From: Rhynchosporium graminicola
Taxonomy: Eukaryota; Ascomycota; Leotiomycetes; Helotiales; Ploettnerulaceae
Reading direction: 5' to 3'
Assembly: GCA_900074885.1 (NCBI GenBank)
Contig: FJUW01000026.1
Coordinates: 248,001 to 312,000 of the forward strand
DNA length: 64,000 bases
The translations under genes were made by a program, and so were the position numbers. The notes beneath the pieces are model-generated. The model was not told where the DNA came from and made no database searches. It worked only from the letters and a program-made list of their open reading frames with translations. The stretch's first letter is position 1; every line of letters starts with the position of its first letter. Positions 1 through 11,475 of the stretch are shown here, one piece after another.

Positions 1-559
1 AAAGCTTTCAGCTAATTAAGTAGTCTAGTAGGAGGTCTAGCTTACGTTAAGTTATTAAGATAGAATTATTATAGCTTAGTAGGAGCGTATTTAATATCTA
101 TAGCGTCGTATTATATGAGATCGACGTCTTGATTTAACTAGGAAACTCGGTATAAGAGGCTATTGCGCTACTTACGGCATGTAAGTATATCTTCGATCTC
201 CTATTTATCGTTACTAGTGATATTAATAAGTAGTAGCAGTAGTAAGGTTTATCCTAGTAAGAGGTCGTTTAGATACTTCTGTAGCTTAGTAGCAGGGAAT
301 ACGTTATATACTTTCATACTAGCAGGGAGCTCTAGGCGATAAGAGCTTCCGACCTTTTTAATTATACAGAAAAGTCCGTTAGTTAAGAAGTCGAGTTTTT
401 TACTAGGTCGAGTACTTATAAAGTAGTATATATCTAGCTAGATAAGGTCGTCTATAATAAAGTCGACTTCATAGCGTAAGCGATTATAGGATTAGGATAT
501 CTTAGCTTATATACGTTAGAAGCTAGATTAAGTAGTAGTCTAAGCGTCGTATAAGCGAT

Positions 560-1450
560 TAGCGTAATCTAGAGCTTACTAAGTATTTAACTTATTAGTA
601 GGCGTAGTAGAGTCAAGTAAGTCTTTCTAATTCTAATTAACACGAGGTATATATCTATAAATAACTTTAAAGGGTAAGAGACCTCTAAGGGATTCGTAAG
701 AGAGAGTTATCTAGGCGTAGTCTATAATAAGTAAGAATTCCGAATAGTAATCTTAATAGTAAGAGATAAAAAGTAATAATCTGCGTTAGAGATATTAGTT
801 ATAGATCTCTATTTAGCTATCTGTTTACAGGTAGTCTACTGCAGAAAGCTATCTTTTAGTACTAAGAATTATAATAACTAAAGTCTAAAAACAGGAAACG
901 AATTAAAGCCCTCTATTAGAGGTAATTATTAATAGAGCTCCGAAATAGCAGTATATATAGTATAAGTAAAGCTTTATAAGGTCGCGCGTATCAGAGGTCT
1001 TTCGGCATAGAATACTAATTACTTATTTACTAAAACGGTTGATAAATACGAGAACGTTATCGTAGCTATATTTATCGCGATTGAAGCTATAGTAATTAAC
1101 TATAATATACTCCTATAGACGTGATAATATAAGTAGAGATTAGAGGAGGCCCGGTTTCTTATCACGCAGCACTTAAATTCGTTAGTAAGTATAATAGTTA
1201 TAGTAGTACTAGTTAATAGTTAAAGCGATTCCGTATTACTAGTATTATAATACTAGTAGTTATAAGGTCTTCTTTGCACTTAGATAGGTAGTCTCTAATC
1301 GGTCGTATACTTCGCGTATAAGTAGTATACGAAAGTATAAGACGTTAAGTATAATTAATCTTCCTTTATAGAGTAGAAGATCTTTTTCTATAGTTAGTTT
1401 TCTAAGAGTAGTAGAGAGAGCTTATTTCTATAAAGCTTAGAGTAATAGTA
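560..1450 (-). pseudogene. Integrase remnant of the retrotransposon
   Basis: The minus-strand frame keeps the integrase core around 900-930 (a TSDRG-PQF-type stretch with Gly and Gln codons mutated). It is followed by the ...HPQTD-Q-E-NQYL... block and the region leading to a YQD-W-E-LP-IDYAQ-type motif typical of fungal Ty3/gypsy integrases. A trace of the N-terminal zinc-binding part lies near 1330-1400. Many CAA/CAG and TGG codons are now TAA/TAG. Identity comes from motif order, not from an intact protein. Confidence 0.75.
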
Positions 1451-1664
1451 TAGTACGATTAGCGTTAAGTACTTACTATACTATAGAAAAGACTAGCGAT
1501 AAGTAAGCGACTTCTAAGGCGTTAATAAGCTTAAAGTTATCTATAGAGTCAGAGCTATTCCGGAAGTTACTTATAAGTAGTACTAGATCGATTTAGTCTT
1601 CGCGTAGTAGCTACTATAAACGCTAGGTTCTTTTAGCGTTATTCTAGTCGTCTAATTTATTTAT

Positions 1665-2000
1665 TCTACGAGAGAGAGTATCGGCGAGTAGATTATACTT
1701 CCTAGGTCGATAAGTAATTATAAAGTTATAATCTGCGAGTAGCTCGGCCTATCGTACTTATCGTGCGTTTAGCTGTTTAGAGGTCATAAAGTACTTAAGA
1801 GCTTTATAATTAGTAACGATACGGATCTGATATAGTACGCTTACGAGCTTAGATTTCTAGTTACTAAAAGATCGTATAATTGCGAGTATTTCCTTATCGT
1901 AGATAGCGAAATTAAGCTCGGCAAGTAGTATAGTCTTAGAGAAGTAGGCTACTAGGAACTAGTCTTAGTCGTACTATTATAATAGTATACCTGCTATTAC
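1665..2000 (-). pseudogene. RNase H remnant of the retrotransposon
   Basis: The minus-strand translation around 1670-1830 retains the gypsy RNase H ending: a T(D/N)-K-AL-YFM motif, then LNAR...AELLADYNF-ITYRP-K-N-LADTLSR. This tail is diagnostic of fungal Ty3/gypsy polyproteins. Stops replace Gln and Trp codons, as expected for C-to-T at CpA on either strand. Confidence 0.8.
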
Positions 2001-2545
2001 TCTATCACTAGTATCTGTTTCGATTATATAAGATAGATATTACTAATAGTAGTAGAGGAGTAGTACCGAAGTGAGAGCGTGCTTTAGGTAATCAAAAGTA
2101 TCTTAGTACTCCCTAGCGAACCGAAATAATATATTATTTTTAGTAAGTTATATAAGAGGTTTTACGATAATTCCGTAGTCCTTAATAAATTATTAGTAGA
2201 AGTTATAAAAGCTTAAGAATAATTATACGCCCTTAACTATAGTCGGGTAATTCTAAAATTATATAATATTAACTTTCTTAGAGTCTACCTCGATCCTAGA
2301 AATAGAGATAATAAACCTAAGGTATTTAGTATAAGTAATATTAAATTTATACTTCTTAAGGTTAGCTTATAATCTAGCGTCTTATAATCGTTATAGCACC
2401 TTATATACGTATAATTAATACTATAGTAAGTCGTTAGAGTAGATCAGAATATCGTCTAGATATACTATATAGAAGTCGTCTAAGTAGTCGAATAAGACGT
2501 TATTCATATATTGCTAATATATCGCAGGGCTGTTAGTCAGACCGA

Positions 2546-2831
2546 AAAGGAGTACCTTACACTTATATATATTATAATAAGTCCGGAAGGTCGTATACTC
2601 TTCAGAGGCTAGATCTATTCGAATTCGGTAGAACGCCTAGCGAATATCTAGTTTAGTAAATATCTTAGCAGTAGAGATTCTAGCTAGCGTTTTATCGATT
2701 AATAGCAGTAGATATTAATCCTTCCTCGTAAGGTTATTAAGTACGCGAAAGTCGATATAGAATCTTAGACTTCTATTAGCTTTCTTAACGAAAAGAATAA
2801 GTATAGCGTATAGTACTTAAGAAGGTTCGAT
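2546..2831. repeat. Direct repeat copy 1, left of the assembly gap
   Basis: This stretch is repeated at 2833-3119 with an offset of 287. The first ~180 bp are identical; later positions differ at a few sites. Several differences read as C/T or G/A transitions (for example a tacg/tgcg pair and a gtcgat/gtcaat pair), so the two copies look like separately RIP-mutated copies of the same RT segment. Confidence 0.85.
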
Positions 2832-2832
2832 N
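2832..2832. other. Assembly gap (single N)
   Basis: The only ambiguous base in the window. It sits exactly between the two copies of a ~286-bp direct repeat, so it marks a contig join inside a repeat rather than a single uncertain base. The true distance across it is unknown. Confidence 0.95.
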
Positions 2833-3119
2833 AAAGGAGTACCTTACACTTATATATATTATAATAAGTCCGGAAGGTCGTATACTCTTCAGAGGCTAGA
2901 TCTATTCGAATTCGGTAGAACGCCTAGCGAATATCTAGTTTAGTAAATATCTTAGCAGTAGAGATTCTAGCTAGCGTTTTATCGATTAATAGCAGTAGAT
3001 ATTAATCTTTCCTCGTGAGATTATTAAGTGCGCGAAAGTCAATACAGAATCTTAGACTTCTATTAGCTTTCTTAATAAAAAGAATAAGTGTAGCGTATAG
3101 TACTTAAGAAAGTTTAATA
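2833..3119. repeat. Direct repeat copy 2, right of the assembly gap
   Basis: Second copy of the RT segment at 2546-2831. It continues without interruption into further minus-strand RT and upstream polyprotein sequence, so it looks like the natural continuation of the right-hand contig. Confidence 0.85.
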
Positions 3120-4279
3120 AAACCTTTAGCTAAGTTATTAGTAATATACGCCTTAATAACTTCAAGTTCTTCAGCTGATATCTTATATAAGGGAGAGTAT
3201 TTAAGGTTCTTCTCAGCCCCTTCTTTAAGCTTAATTCAGTAATCGTATAAGCGATAAGAAGAGAGAATATCGCTAGCTTCCTTAGAAAAGACGTATACCT
3301 ACTAGCTATACTCGTAAGAGATCTATAGTTCTAAATCTAATTCGCTTAAGCTAATAGCAAATTACTAAGCAGTTTTACGACGTTCCGTAAGGTCGATAGT
3401 TAAAGATACGATAGTAGTATTACGTTACTAAACTACGATTCGGTCGTTAAGAAGCTTATCTATCTCATGAAAAGTAGTAAAGAAGATCTTATTATTAGAA
3501 GACTTCTAGCGTTTATATAAGAGATAGAAAGCTAAGCAACTAATCGTATAAATCTCTAGCGTAAGAGGCTCTAGAAGAGGTCTAAGTATACGAGGTGATC
3601 TTTATCGCTTCCGAAATATCGTAGTAGCTATTTTTATACTTTAAGTAGCTTCCGTTAAGTCACGAGATAGTATTCCGAGTAACTATTAGTCTATAGTATA
3701 AATTATATAGGCGTAGTCTTATACGTAAGTCTTTAATATAGAGACTTCTAATTAGAGTTAAAGTAGAGATTCACGCGGGATATAAGCGATAATATCGCTA
3801 AATCGTATATACTTTAGCTATATATCGGTAGCTTCTCTAGAGTATAAAGACTTCTCTTTACTACTCTATTCTTATTCTTCAGGTAATAAACACTTAGGCT
3901 CGTCGTATCTATAATAAGTAGTATAAACGCCGGAGAAATAGTCCTGACTAATCAGTAGTAGTAATAGAGGGTTAGTTACCTATAGAACACTCTCTAAGGG
4001 AGAGTTTTAGATATTTTTATAGCTATAAGTCTCCCTAGAAATACGCTTCCGAGCTAGTAACGGTCGTTTAATAATAGAGATAGAGTTAATAATAGCTCGA
4101 ATATTAATAAGAGAGTTAGCTAAACTTAACTATTCATAATAAACTTCCTAGAACTAATTAAAGCGTTCGTTTAGTTCGTTAGAATCGTATTAGTAGCGCT
4201 AGTAAGTATAGTATTTACGTAAGTCCTTAATCTCGATCGGAGAGCTATAAACGTTACTAGGAGGAGTATATAATAGCTA

Positions 4280-4600
4280 AATGATCTATTATTTAGAGGT
4301 ATCTAAGAGTACTTGATATTCCGAAAGCTAGGTCCTTCTGAGTATAATACTATAGTTTCCGAGAGTAGTAATAAGAAAGGGAGTAAATACCTGAACGTAA
4401 TAATCTACTGTTAAATTAAGTATCGTATAGTAACTAATAGTACTACTATTAACGCTATTAGAGCCTTTAATAGGAATTACGTTTAGTAGAGGGTAAATTA
4501 AAAGTTTTAAGAAGAAAGAAAGGGATTTAAGAAAAGAACGATTAATAAAATAGTATCTATTAGCTCTAGAATCGAGAAGTGCAGGTAGCTTATACGAGAG
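4280..4600 (-). pseudogene. Aspartic protease remnant of the retrotransposon
   Basis: The minus-strand frame reads ...LPALLDS-ANRY-FI..., the D-S-G-A active-site loop of a retropepsin with Gly now Arg. About 80 codons later it reads ...YSIIL-RT-LSEYQ..., the usual ILG-TWL motif with Gly to Arg and Trp (TGG) to TAG. Both changes are G to A on the coding strand, matching C-to-T RIP on the other strand. Confidence 0.8.
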
Positions 4601-6130
4601 TCTATTCTTAGTAAGAGTAGCACGTGTAATAAACGATTAACTACTAAGAAGCTTCGTAAGGTTAAGATATCGCATATCTCGTATACTACCTAGGAAAGAG
4701 TCTTTCCCTAAGCGTAGTCTTTTACTAGTAGTTTAATATACTCCTAGGCGTTATTATACGTTTCTTTATTATTATTATCTTCTAGCTCGCTATTAATATT
4801 ATTATTAGTATTAATTACGTTAATTCGATACAGAGTATTAGGTCGAGCTAACGATAAGCGTAAGTATAAAGTAGGCGTAAAGTAACAAGGAGTATTCGCT
4901 AGCGATTATACACGAGGCGTATCGTTTCGTATAGAGTATAGTACTTATTTACTAGTCGCATTAGTATTCTCGGGCGTAGGAAGATTAATTTATAGATAAG
5001 AAGAGGAGTTAGTACTATAGCGCTAGGAGGAGGTATTTATAAGGCGTTCCCGAGTCGCGCTAGCCTTAGCAAAAGACTAAGAATAGTAAATCTTTTAAAT
5101 AAATTAACCTTAGTCTTAAGCTTATATAGCCTTAACGTATTCTTCTAGTATCCTTAACGTTTAGTACTATTAGAAGAGCTATTTCCGTAGCTATATAAGT
5201 AGCTTCTCCTATAAGTCTATTTTCAGAGTCGATTAATCGTTTACTCTAGCTTTACGAGCTAGCGTACGAAACTCGTAATAGAATGTCTAGAAAGTCTACT
5301 TATAATCTATCTTTAACGCGGAGTAGCTAGCTCTTACAGTTTATTAGTCGTATAGATTAGATAAGAAGGAGACGAGTTAAGTAATTATATCGAGTGAATC
5401 GATTATATTACCTTCTTTATTATATTCTAGTTCTAAGAATAAGAGTTCCAGGTAAGTTCTAGCTATTCCTTCTGTTTAGTTAAGTAACTAATCTTTATAG
5501 TAATCTTTATCGATAAAGTAGCTAGAGTAGCGCCGGAGGGCGTTACGTATCTATATTTCCTAGAGTTTTAGAGAGTAGTCGATTCTATCAGAGAGCTTAT
5601 TTAGAAGGTTCGGTATCTTCTCTATACGCGTAGTATATAATATTAACGATATTCCTCCGGTAGATTATTCTCGACGACGATTATTAAGCGTAAGAGTAGC
5701 GTTATCTTCTTTAATTAATAATAATAATATTATACGCGATTAAATATTATCAAACGATATAGACTTAGCAGAGCGCTAGGTAATTAACTAGCGTAGTTCT
5801 AGGAACTCGTCCCGTAACTAGCGTAGTTCTATAGATAGGTTAGCGTTTAATTATCTCTCTTCCGCGAGCTTCCTTTCTACCTCTTATAGCTAGTGAGCAC
5901 GGTCTTCCTATAAGTTACTTATAGTTACTATTAATATAAGGGTATTATCGAGGAGGTTTAGCAACTCGGTAAGTTCGTTGATTATAGTAGGAGTTAAGGA
6001 GCTTAACTCGGACGAGGCGTTATCGCGAGTACTCTCTACTATAAAGAGAGGTAAGTTACAGTAAGTATTACGAGTCGCCGAAGAATAGGAAGTAGAGAGA
6101 GTCAGAGAACCGGTAGTCGATTTATCGGAC
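4600..6130 (-). pseudogene. Gag-like region of the retrotransposon
   Basis: Minus-strand frames upstream of the protease hold a long Ser/Thr- and Leu-rich stretch (about 5900-6130), then a Glu/Lys/Arg-rich coiled-coil-like part and a basic segment, as in Ty3/gypsy Gag. A zinc knuckle could not be identified with confidence. It would lie near 4650-4720 and may be mutated. Confidence 0.5.
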
Positions 6131-6199
6131 TTAAGTTACTTCAGTTTAGGTACTATTCTTTAAGTTTATACTTAGTATAGGCCTTCTCCGTATAGCGTA

Positions 6200-6525
6200 G
6201 TCTCCTGCGTTTAGTAGCTCTAGGCATAGAGGTATAATATAAGTAGATATTTACTATCTTCCTAGATATAAGTAAAAGAGTTATAGATAATATAACGCTT
6301 ACTCTAGAAAAGTCTCAAAACTACCTAAGTAATAAGACCTCATATTACTATAAATATAAAGTAGTAAGAATCACTTAAGAATCTATAACTAAGGAGTAAA
6401 GAAGTAGAGAGAGAATAGAAGTATATATATGAAAAAGGGCCCCTAAACTCTACTCGTGTAATCTCGCTTAGCAGTAAGTGTTTCTACTAATAGGGAGAGA
6501 CCTCTAAACCTGACCAGTCGTCACA
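6200..6525 (-). repeat. Probable 5' LTR of the retrotransposon
   Basis: On the minus strand a sequence starting TGTGACGACTGGTCAGG lies at 6525 downward. LTRs start with TG, and this falls directly upstream of the gag-like region. The other LTR is outside the window, so the inner boundary and the pairing cannot be checked. The inner limit given here is approximate. Confidence 0.45.
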
Positions 6526-6831
6526 ATATATAGCTCTATCTACCGGAAAATTTGCACTTTAGACTTTCCTAGAATTAAGTTTCTAAAGTAGGAGAATAAA
6601 GATTATAAGGCTTTTACTATTACTAGAAGGTATTACTATATACTACTACGTAGACACGTGCTTTATAGAGTTAAGTTAAAGTAATAGTAAAGGAAACTCG
6701 TCTTCGACTATTACTTTAACCTTTTGTATCTTTCTAAAATATTAATATCTATTATCTAGGATATCTATAAGGTATATATCTAAAAAATTATAGTTATTTA
6801 TATTAGTAGTTATTAATAATTAAATATTCTG
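6526..6831. other. AT-rich, RIP-like sequence between the LTR and normal DNA
   Basis: About 300 bp with the same TA-rich, CA/TG-poor character as the retrotransposon but outside the presumed LTR start. It may be a remnant of another repeat or flanking DNA caught by RIP spreading. Composition turns normal at about 6830. Confidence 0.5.
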
Positions 6832-8816
6832 GTGTTCCTAGGTTTTTCCCGTGAAAAAACGCTAAAATCTCAGATGAGACACCCACTCGTTATCTACCGC
6901 TATACACAGCTCATCTACCCACGCTTCTTCCATCATGAATGCTATGCTGGAATCTACGAAGAATTTCTCAATAAGCTCAGCGATTTACCGGTACCTGAGG
7001 AAGGGGTTGGGCAAACACTCGAGGCAAGATGGGGGAATAGGAAAGTTTTTGAGGAATCGAAGCGATACGTAGCCTTGTGTAAGATGCATCATCCACTGCG
7101 CAAGGGCCTCTACACTTTGTCCTGGTCCTGGGTCCTATACTTACGATTTGAGCCAATTCGAATGCTAGAGACATGTCAAAGTCAGCCACCAAATCAGATC
7201 CGAGTTTTCGATGGCTTTCTGGACGCGTGTTGGTATCCTCTGTCCTGTTCTTCGTCCTGATGGGTACGACTTCATCTGGCTTCGGGGTTTTCTGAATGAT
7301 CAACCCATGGCCTGCACAGCCATCAAGTCGTTGGAACCCACTGTAAATTTCAACTACATGAAGGAGGAAGATTCATTCACGTTTTTCCATACAGTGGTAC
7401 CCAAATTCTCACTGGAAGGGCTGGTCCTGTATCTGTCAGTCGGCGACGAAGAGCTGAATGATTTTACCGAATTGAAGGGGAGATTTACGTGGATTCTACC
7501 TATCAAATTGATCAACGTGGAAGTCTATTTCGAACTCAACTTATATTGCTAACCTCAGAATGCTGATATGGGTTGGGATGAGCATGTCGCGGACATTGAA
7601 GAAAAACATGAACCTAGCATCCGAAAGTAGCTCATGCCTAATACTTTGAAGCATCAGCCATGGAAGTCTTCAAGACAACAGTATCGTGAAAATTACAACG
7701 TATGATCACCAAATGGAAGGACGTGTCCGAGAATGAGTCCGACTCATGACTTACAAGAATGGGATCGTGAGGACATTGACCGAGAGATTGTAGACGCAGA
7801 GGGTGAATTATAGGCACAGAGTGAGATGGAGAATCCAAAATTGAGGTCGAGTTTTAAGGGTGAAAAAGACGAGATTTTTGCAGAAAGACAAGAGAGGGCT
7901 GATCATCTTGGTAACGAGTGTCTACGAGCTATCAAGTAGTAAATTGAGCAACTAAGATGAGAATCCTTTCATGTGCAGATAGTTTAGCCGATATTGAGGC
8001 TCATCAACAATCATGGAGGTCTGCTAGATATTCTGTCAATGCTACGCCTCAGCTTCATCGTCATTGGGACGTGAGCGATCGTGTCAACGACTTGAGAGCC
8101 GAGCCAAAGAAGATTATAGTCAAATTGTACGTTGCGAACCATCTCTTTGGTGGGGGAGGATTACCTGAAAAGACATGAGATTGCTGAGCCTCTCTTGCAT
8201 GATTCGATCACTGTTGTTAAAGACATGCTTTTGAAGTGATCGAAGTCTCTGCTTCTTCTAACGACACGACGCTTTCGCCTAAACGTAGGACTTCTTCTGT
8301 TTGGAACACTCCTATTTCCCCAGTCCATGGGACTTTGCCTTATCTGCCAAGCATCCATAGAGGCTTAGAGTGTTGAAATACAGCATTTTGGCCTGCGATG
8401 AGTGTGGTGTTAAAATTTCCAACCCTCAAGTTCTTCGAATACCAAAACCGCCGAAGTCGGATGTTGATGAAAGCTCGATCGTGACAGATGATGCTGTTGA
8501 GGCAAGCATGAAGTCCCAGCGCTGATAGACCTGCTCACCTCGCCCGTCGACTTATTCGGAGAATGAACCCGATACCAAGTCTACTGAGAGTTATCATGAT
8601 CAAATACCGCGATGTCTAGAGTGTCTTTTGATGGCCAGAGGCGGAGAATGCTTTCCAACCGAAATACTTGATGTGAAGGATTCCTTTCCATCAGAATATC
8701 TAGGCAGACGCTCAATCATCTTGTACGCAACACTGTCAGTAAAAAAAATTCATCCTTCAGGAATCTGGCGAGGTGTTTTGAGAGGACGTATGGGCTCTGA
8801 GACTCAATTAATTTGA
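6832..8816 (+). pseudogene. Decayed protein-coding locus beside the RIP block
   Basis: Several coding-looking stretches follow each other but do not join. They are 6832-7200 (no ATG at its start, abutting the RIP block), one frame from 7211 to 7942 broken by stops at 7550, 7628, 7703, 7811, 7937 and 7940, then 7957-8370 in other frames, then one frame 8370-8816 broken by TGA-TAG at 8523-8528. The last part has CDEC and CLEC cysteine pairs and a Ser/Pro-rich lead-in. Five of the six stops in the 7211-7942 frame are TAA or TAG, which C-to-T at CpA makes from CAA or CAG. No family was recognised. Unusual splicing could explain some but not all breaks. Confidence 0.5.
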
Positions 8817-11475
8817 TGTGGGCTAATTAAATATCTTTATTGCCCGATCCTATAAAATGAAGGAGCATGAGATTAGTGGAGAACCCTTTGAGAAATATCG
8901 TGCTTGCTTCGTACTCGTAATCTCCTTGTTTCAACAGAGGGAGTGAATAAATTCAACAGATCTGTAGACTTTCGTAAGCTAGATGGGTAGTGCTCTGCCA
9001 TCAAGGTAGACGACCTCCATTCCTCGAATCCTCGCGAAACTCATACGTCTAAATTTGTGACACCCTAATTCCGATCTACGTGTCATATAATGATCTGGGA
9101 ACAATGACTTGCGTAATTTCGAAAGTCACAGAAACGATGCAGGACTTTACTCAAGCTTGAACTTACACTCGTGAAATATTTACACCGTTTCTTGGAACGG
9201 GCACTTCAGTTTTCCTCAGACCACCCAGACAGCCACTTAGCGATCTGCCTGTTGATTCGTCTTCAACAGATGACAGGTTACTTGAGACCTAGTCGGAGTC
9301 GTCAACTATGTGTGTAAAGTCCTAGCTTGCCTACTATCTCGTGACGAATTTAGATATCACGAAATATCACGGGACAGTATCAGCATAAAATCTCAAAGTC
9401 CTTTCAAGGTCTTATGAAATCGAACTGGTGTTTCTAGGTATACAATCTTTCGGTAAGAGAAAAATCCTCCTGCCTTAGCCTTCTCGGTAGGCACCAATGC
9501 AAAGAACCGGCGTCGCTTTAATCTAGCTTTCCCACCGCTCTGCGCTGTTCGAAATGCCTAGCTAGAGTGATGCTTTGATCGATCTCCTACTGCTTGGAAT
9601 CTTGAGTAATTTGTCACGTTAGGGTTAACCTCGTCACCAGGGTCTCCTTAAGAACAAATGCATTTGCTTTCCCGTATGTAAAGGCCGAGCCTATGGAATA
9701 GTTACTAATTTTGCACAACTTTAGTAAAAATGATTATCCTATATTGCTATGTACCCAAATTCGAACCACCTGCTAGTACTGCATTCACTCATTCTCGAAT
9801 CACGCTCGAATTCACTGTTTGATCACGTGGTGTTTACTATATATCTAGCGCCGATGCAAAAGATCCGAGCCAAGATAATTCGAACTTACAAAAGCTGTGC
9901 TTTGCTTGCCTTCAATAAACAACATTATCGAAACTACATTCTGTCTGCCGCAATAGTGTCGGACCGGCTTCTTCGAGTCCACCCAACCACATTTCAAGAA
10001 ACATACCGAACTAGCCCACCTCGCTGGTACTTTTCGCGCGGCAAACTCTTGAAGACTATCCTCTCTATAAGTCAAGTACAAGCCTCTCCTCCAGGGTCTC
10101 CGCGCCGAGAGAACTACTGGACGTCATGCGCACGCCTCCAATGGATAACACTTCTCACGATCAGCTTTTGTCAGAGCAGAGATCCGTCAAGAGTTGGCCG
10201 CTTCCAAGTTATGCTTGGCTGAGGATGGCTTCCATCGAGTTAGACATGCGGGTCACGAATGCAGGTGATCTCGTCATTATAATTTCTTGCATTCCTAGAT
10301 TTCTGCGCTCCCAGTGCTCAAGTTGACGTGGAGTGGTCGCTGTTGCTCGTTCTTACAGATACTAAACAACTTATAGTCAGAACTACGATATACCTTGTAT
10401 TGATTGACTCTGCCAATGTGAGGCTGATAATAGGTTCTTCTTGGGGCGAAGTGAGTCTAGCCACCAGTCCAGTACAGTCGTCTAAAGTCGAGTCTGTTCA
10501 AGTGTTACTGATAGCAGTATCTCGTGCTATTTTGGCGACTTGATCATCGACTTACGACCTTGTATCTTACCTTATTGATTTTTGTTCGCCGAAGAAGAAG
10601 TTTCTAGCATCGATGAGAACTTGATGTACAGTCCGGGCGCTTTTCAGTCTAGGAGGGAAGGATACAAAGAATTGAACCCTTTCCTGACGGTGTTGATCAA
10701 ACACAATAGAGATAATTTGAGACGCGAAATAAGTAAAAGAGCAAAAATTTGTCTTGATACAAACCAGCTACGCTCCTACGTAGACGATATTTATGAAAGC
10801 CTCCATCTGATACATGATCGTAATTGAAGAATCATCTATGACATGATAAGGAGATTCTTTATTATCCTACATCCAACAATCACCACATGAATGGGCCGGA
10901 GATATTTGCAGCCTATTAGTTTTATGAACAGGCACTGGGGCTGGGTGAATTCGTCTTCGGCGAATGTTAAATAGCCAGGCCTGTTTCAAGGTTACAAATC
11001 GATATTAGAGCCATGAGAGGATCAAGGAACATTACTCGAAGTATTACTTTTCAAGTTACCTGACTTTTTCACTTTTCATGAATTTAAACCTATGAAGTCC
11101 GAAATGAGGGATTATAACGCAATTTGAAGCTGCGTGCCAGAGATGAGTACTATTGGCTTCGCACTTGGTAAAAAACCAAAGCTGAAATAAAGGCATTATT
11201 GAGATAATGGTTGTAGTGTCGTTGGCTCAAAATTACTTTCGGACTTAGTATAAGCTTCTGATACATAGGAAATTGACAGATGACGGACCCTGTAGTCATC
11301 GCCTCTTCTGTGTAAGGAATTGTTGCGCGACTAGGAGGTAGTGAATTATTGTCTAGTTCGAATTGGGCTAGCGCACTTTCGAGCAAGCTCCCACCTTATT
11401 TATCACTCCTCGAAATCCATGATGAAAAGAATCTTTTGAATATTACATTTGAAGACGAATTTTTCAGCTGAAATA
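8817..11475. other. Gene-poor stretch, no convincing gene
   Basis: Normal base composition. Several 60-160-codon open frames exist (for example 9749-10222 and 10126-10326 on the plus strand), but they lack a protein family, consistent splice sites or neighbouring exons. They could be further parts of decayed genes. No RNA gene or clear repeat was seen. Confidence 0.5.

Larger units (their letters stand above)
2010..3420 (-). pseudogene. Reverse transcriptase remnant, partly present twice around the gap
   Basis: The RT signature FVKKANRSLRF-IDFR-LN (minus strand) is seen near 2740-2805 and again near 3025-3095, because about 286 bp of the RT region occurs on both sides of the single N at 2832. 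Downstream minus-strand sequence (about 2100-2600) carries further RT palm/thumb-like residues. No catalytic motif is intact. Confidence 0.8.
1..6525 (-). mobile_element. RIP-degraded Ty3/gypsy LTR retrotransposon (partial, runs off the left edge)
   Basis: Read on the minus strand, the block carries recognisable remnants in the order gag, aspartic protease, reverse transcriptase, RNase H, integrase. This is the Ty3/gypsy order, because integrase follows RNase H. All frames are full of stops and nothing can be translated. Composition is extreme: CA and TG dinucleotides are almost absent while CG and TA are common. For example, positions 1-60 hold one CA and no TG. This is what repeat-induced point mutation acting on CpA leaves behind. 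The 3' end and 3' LTR lie outside the window. The element is certainly dead. Confidence 0.9.

Noticed and set aside
9619..9626. TTAGGGTT resembling the fungal telomere repeat
   Set aside because: Only a little more than one unit; expected by chance, no array.
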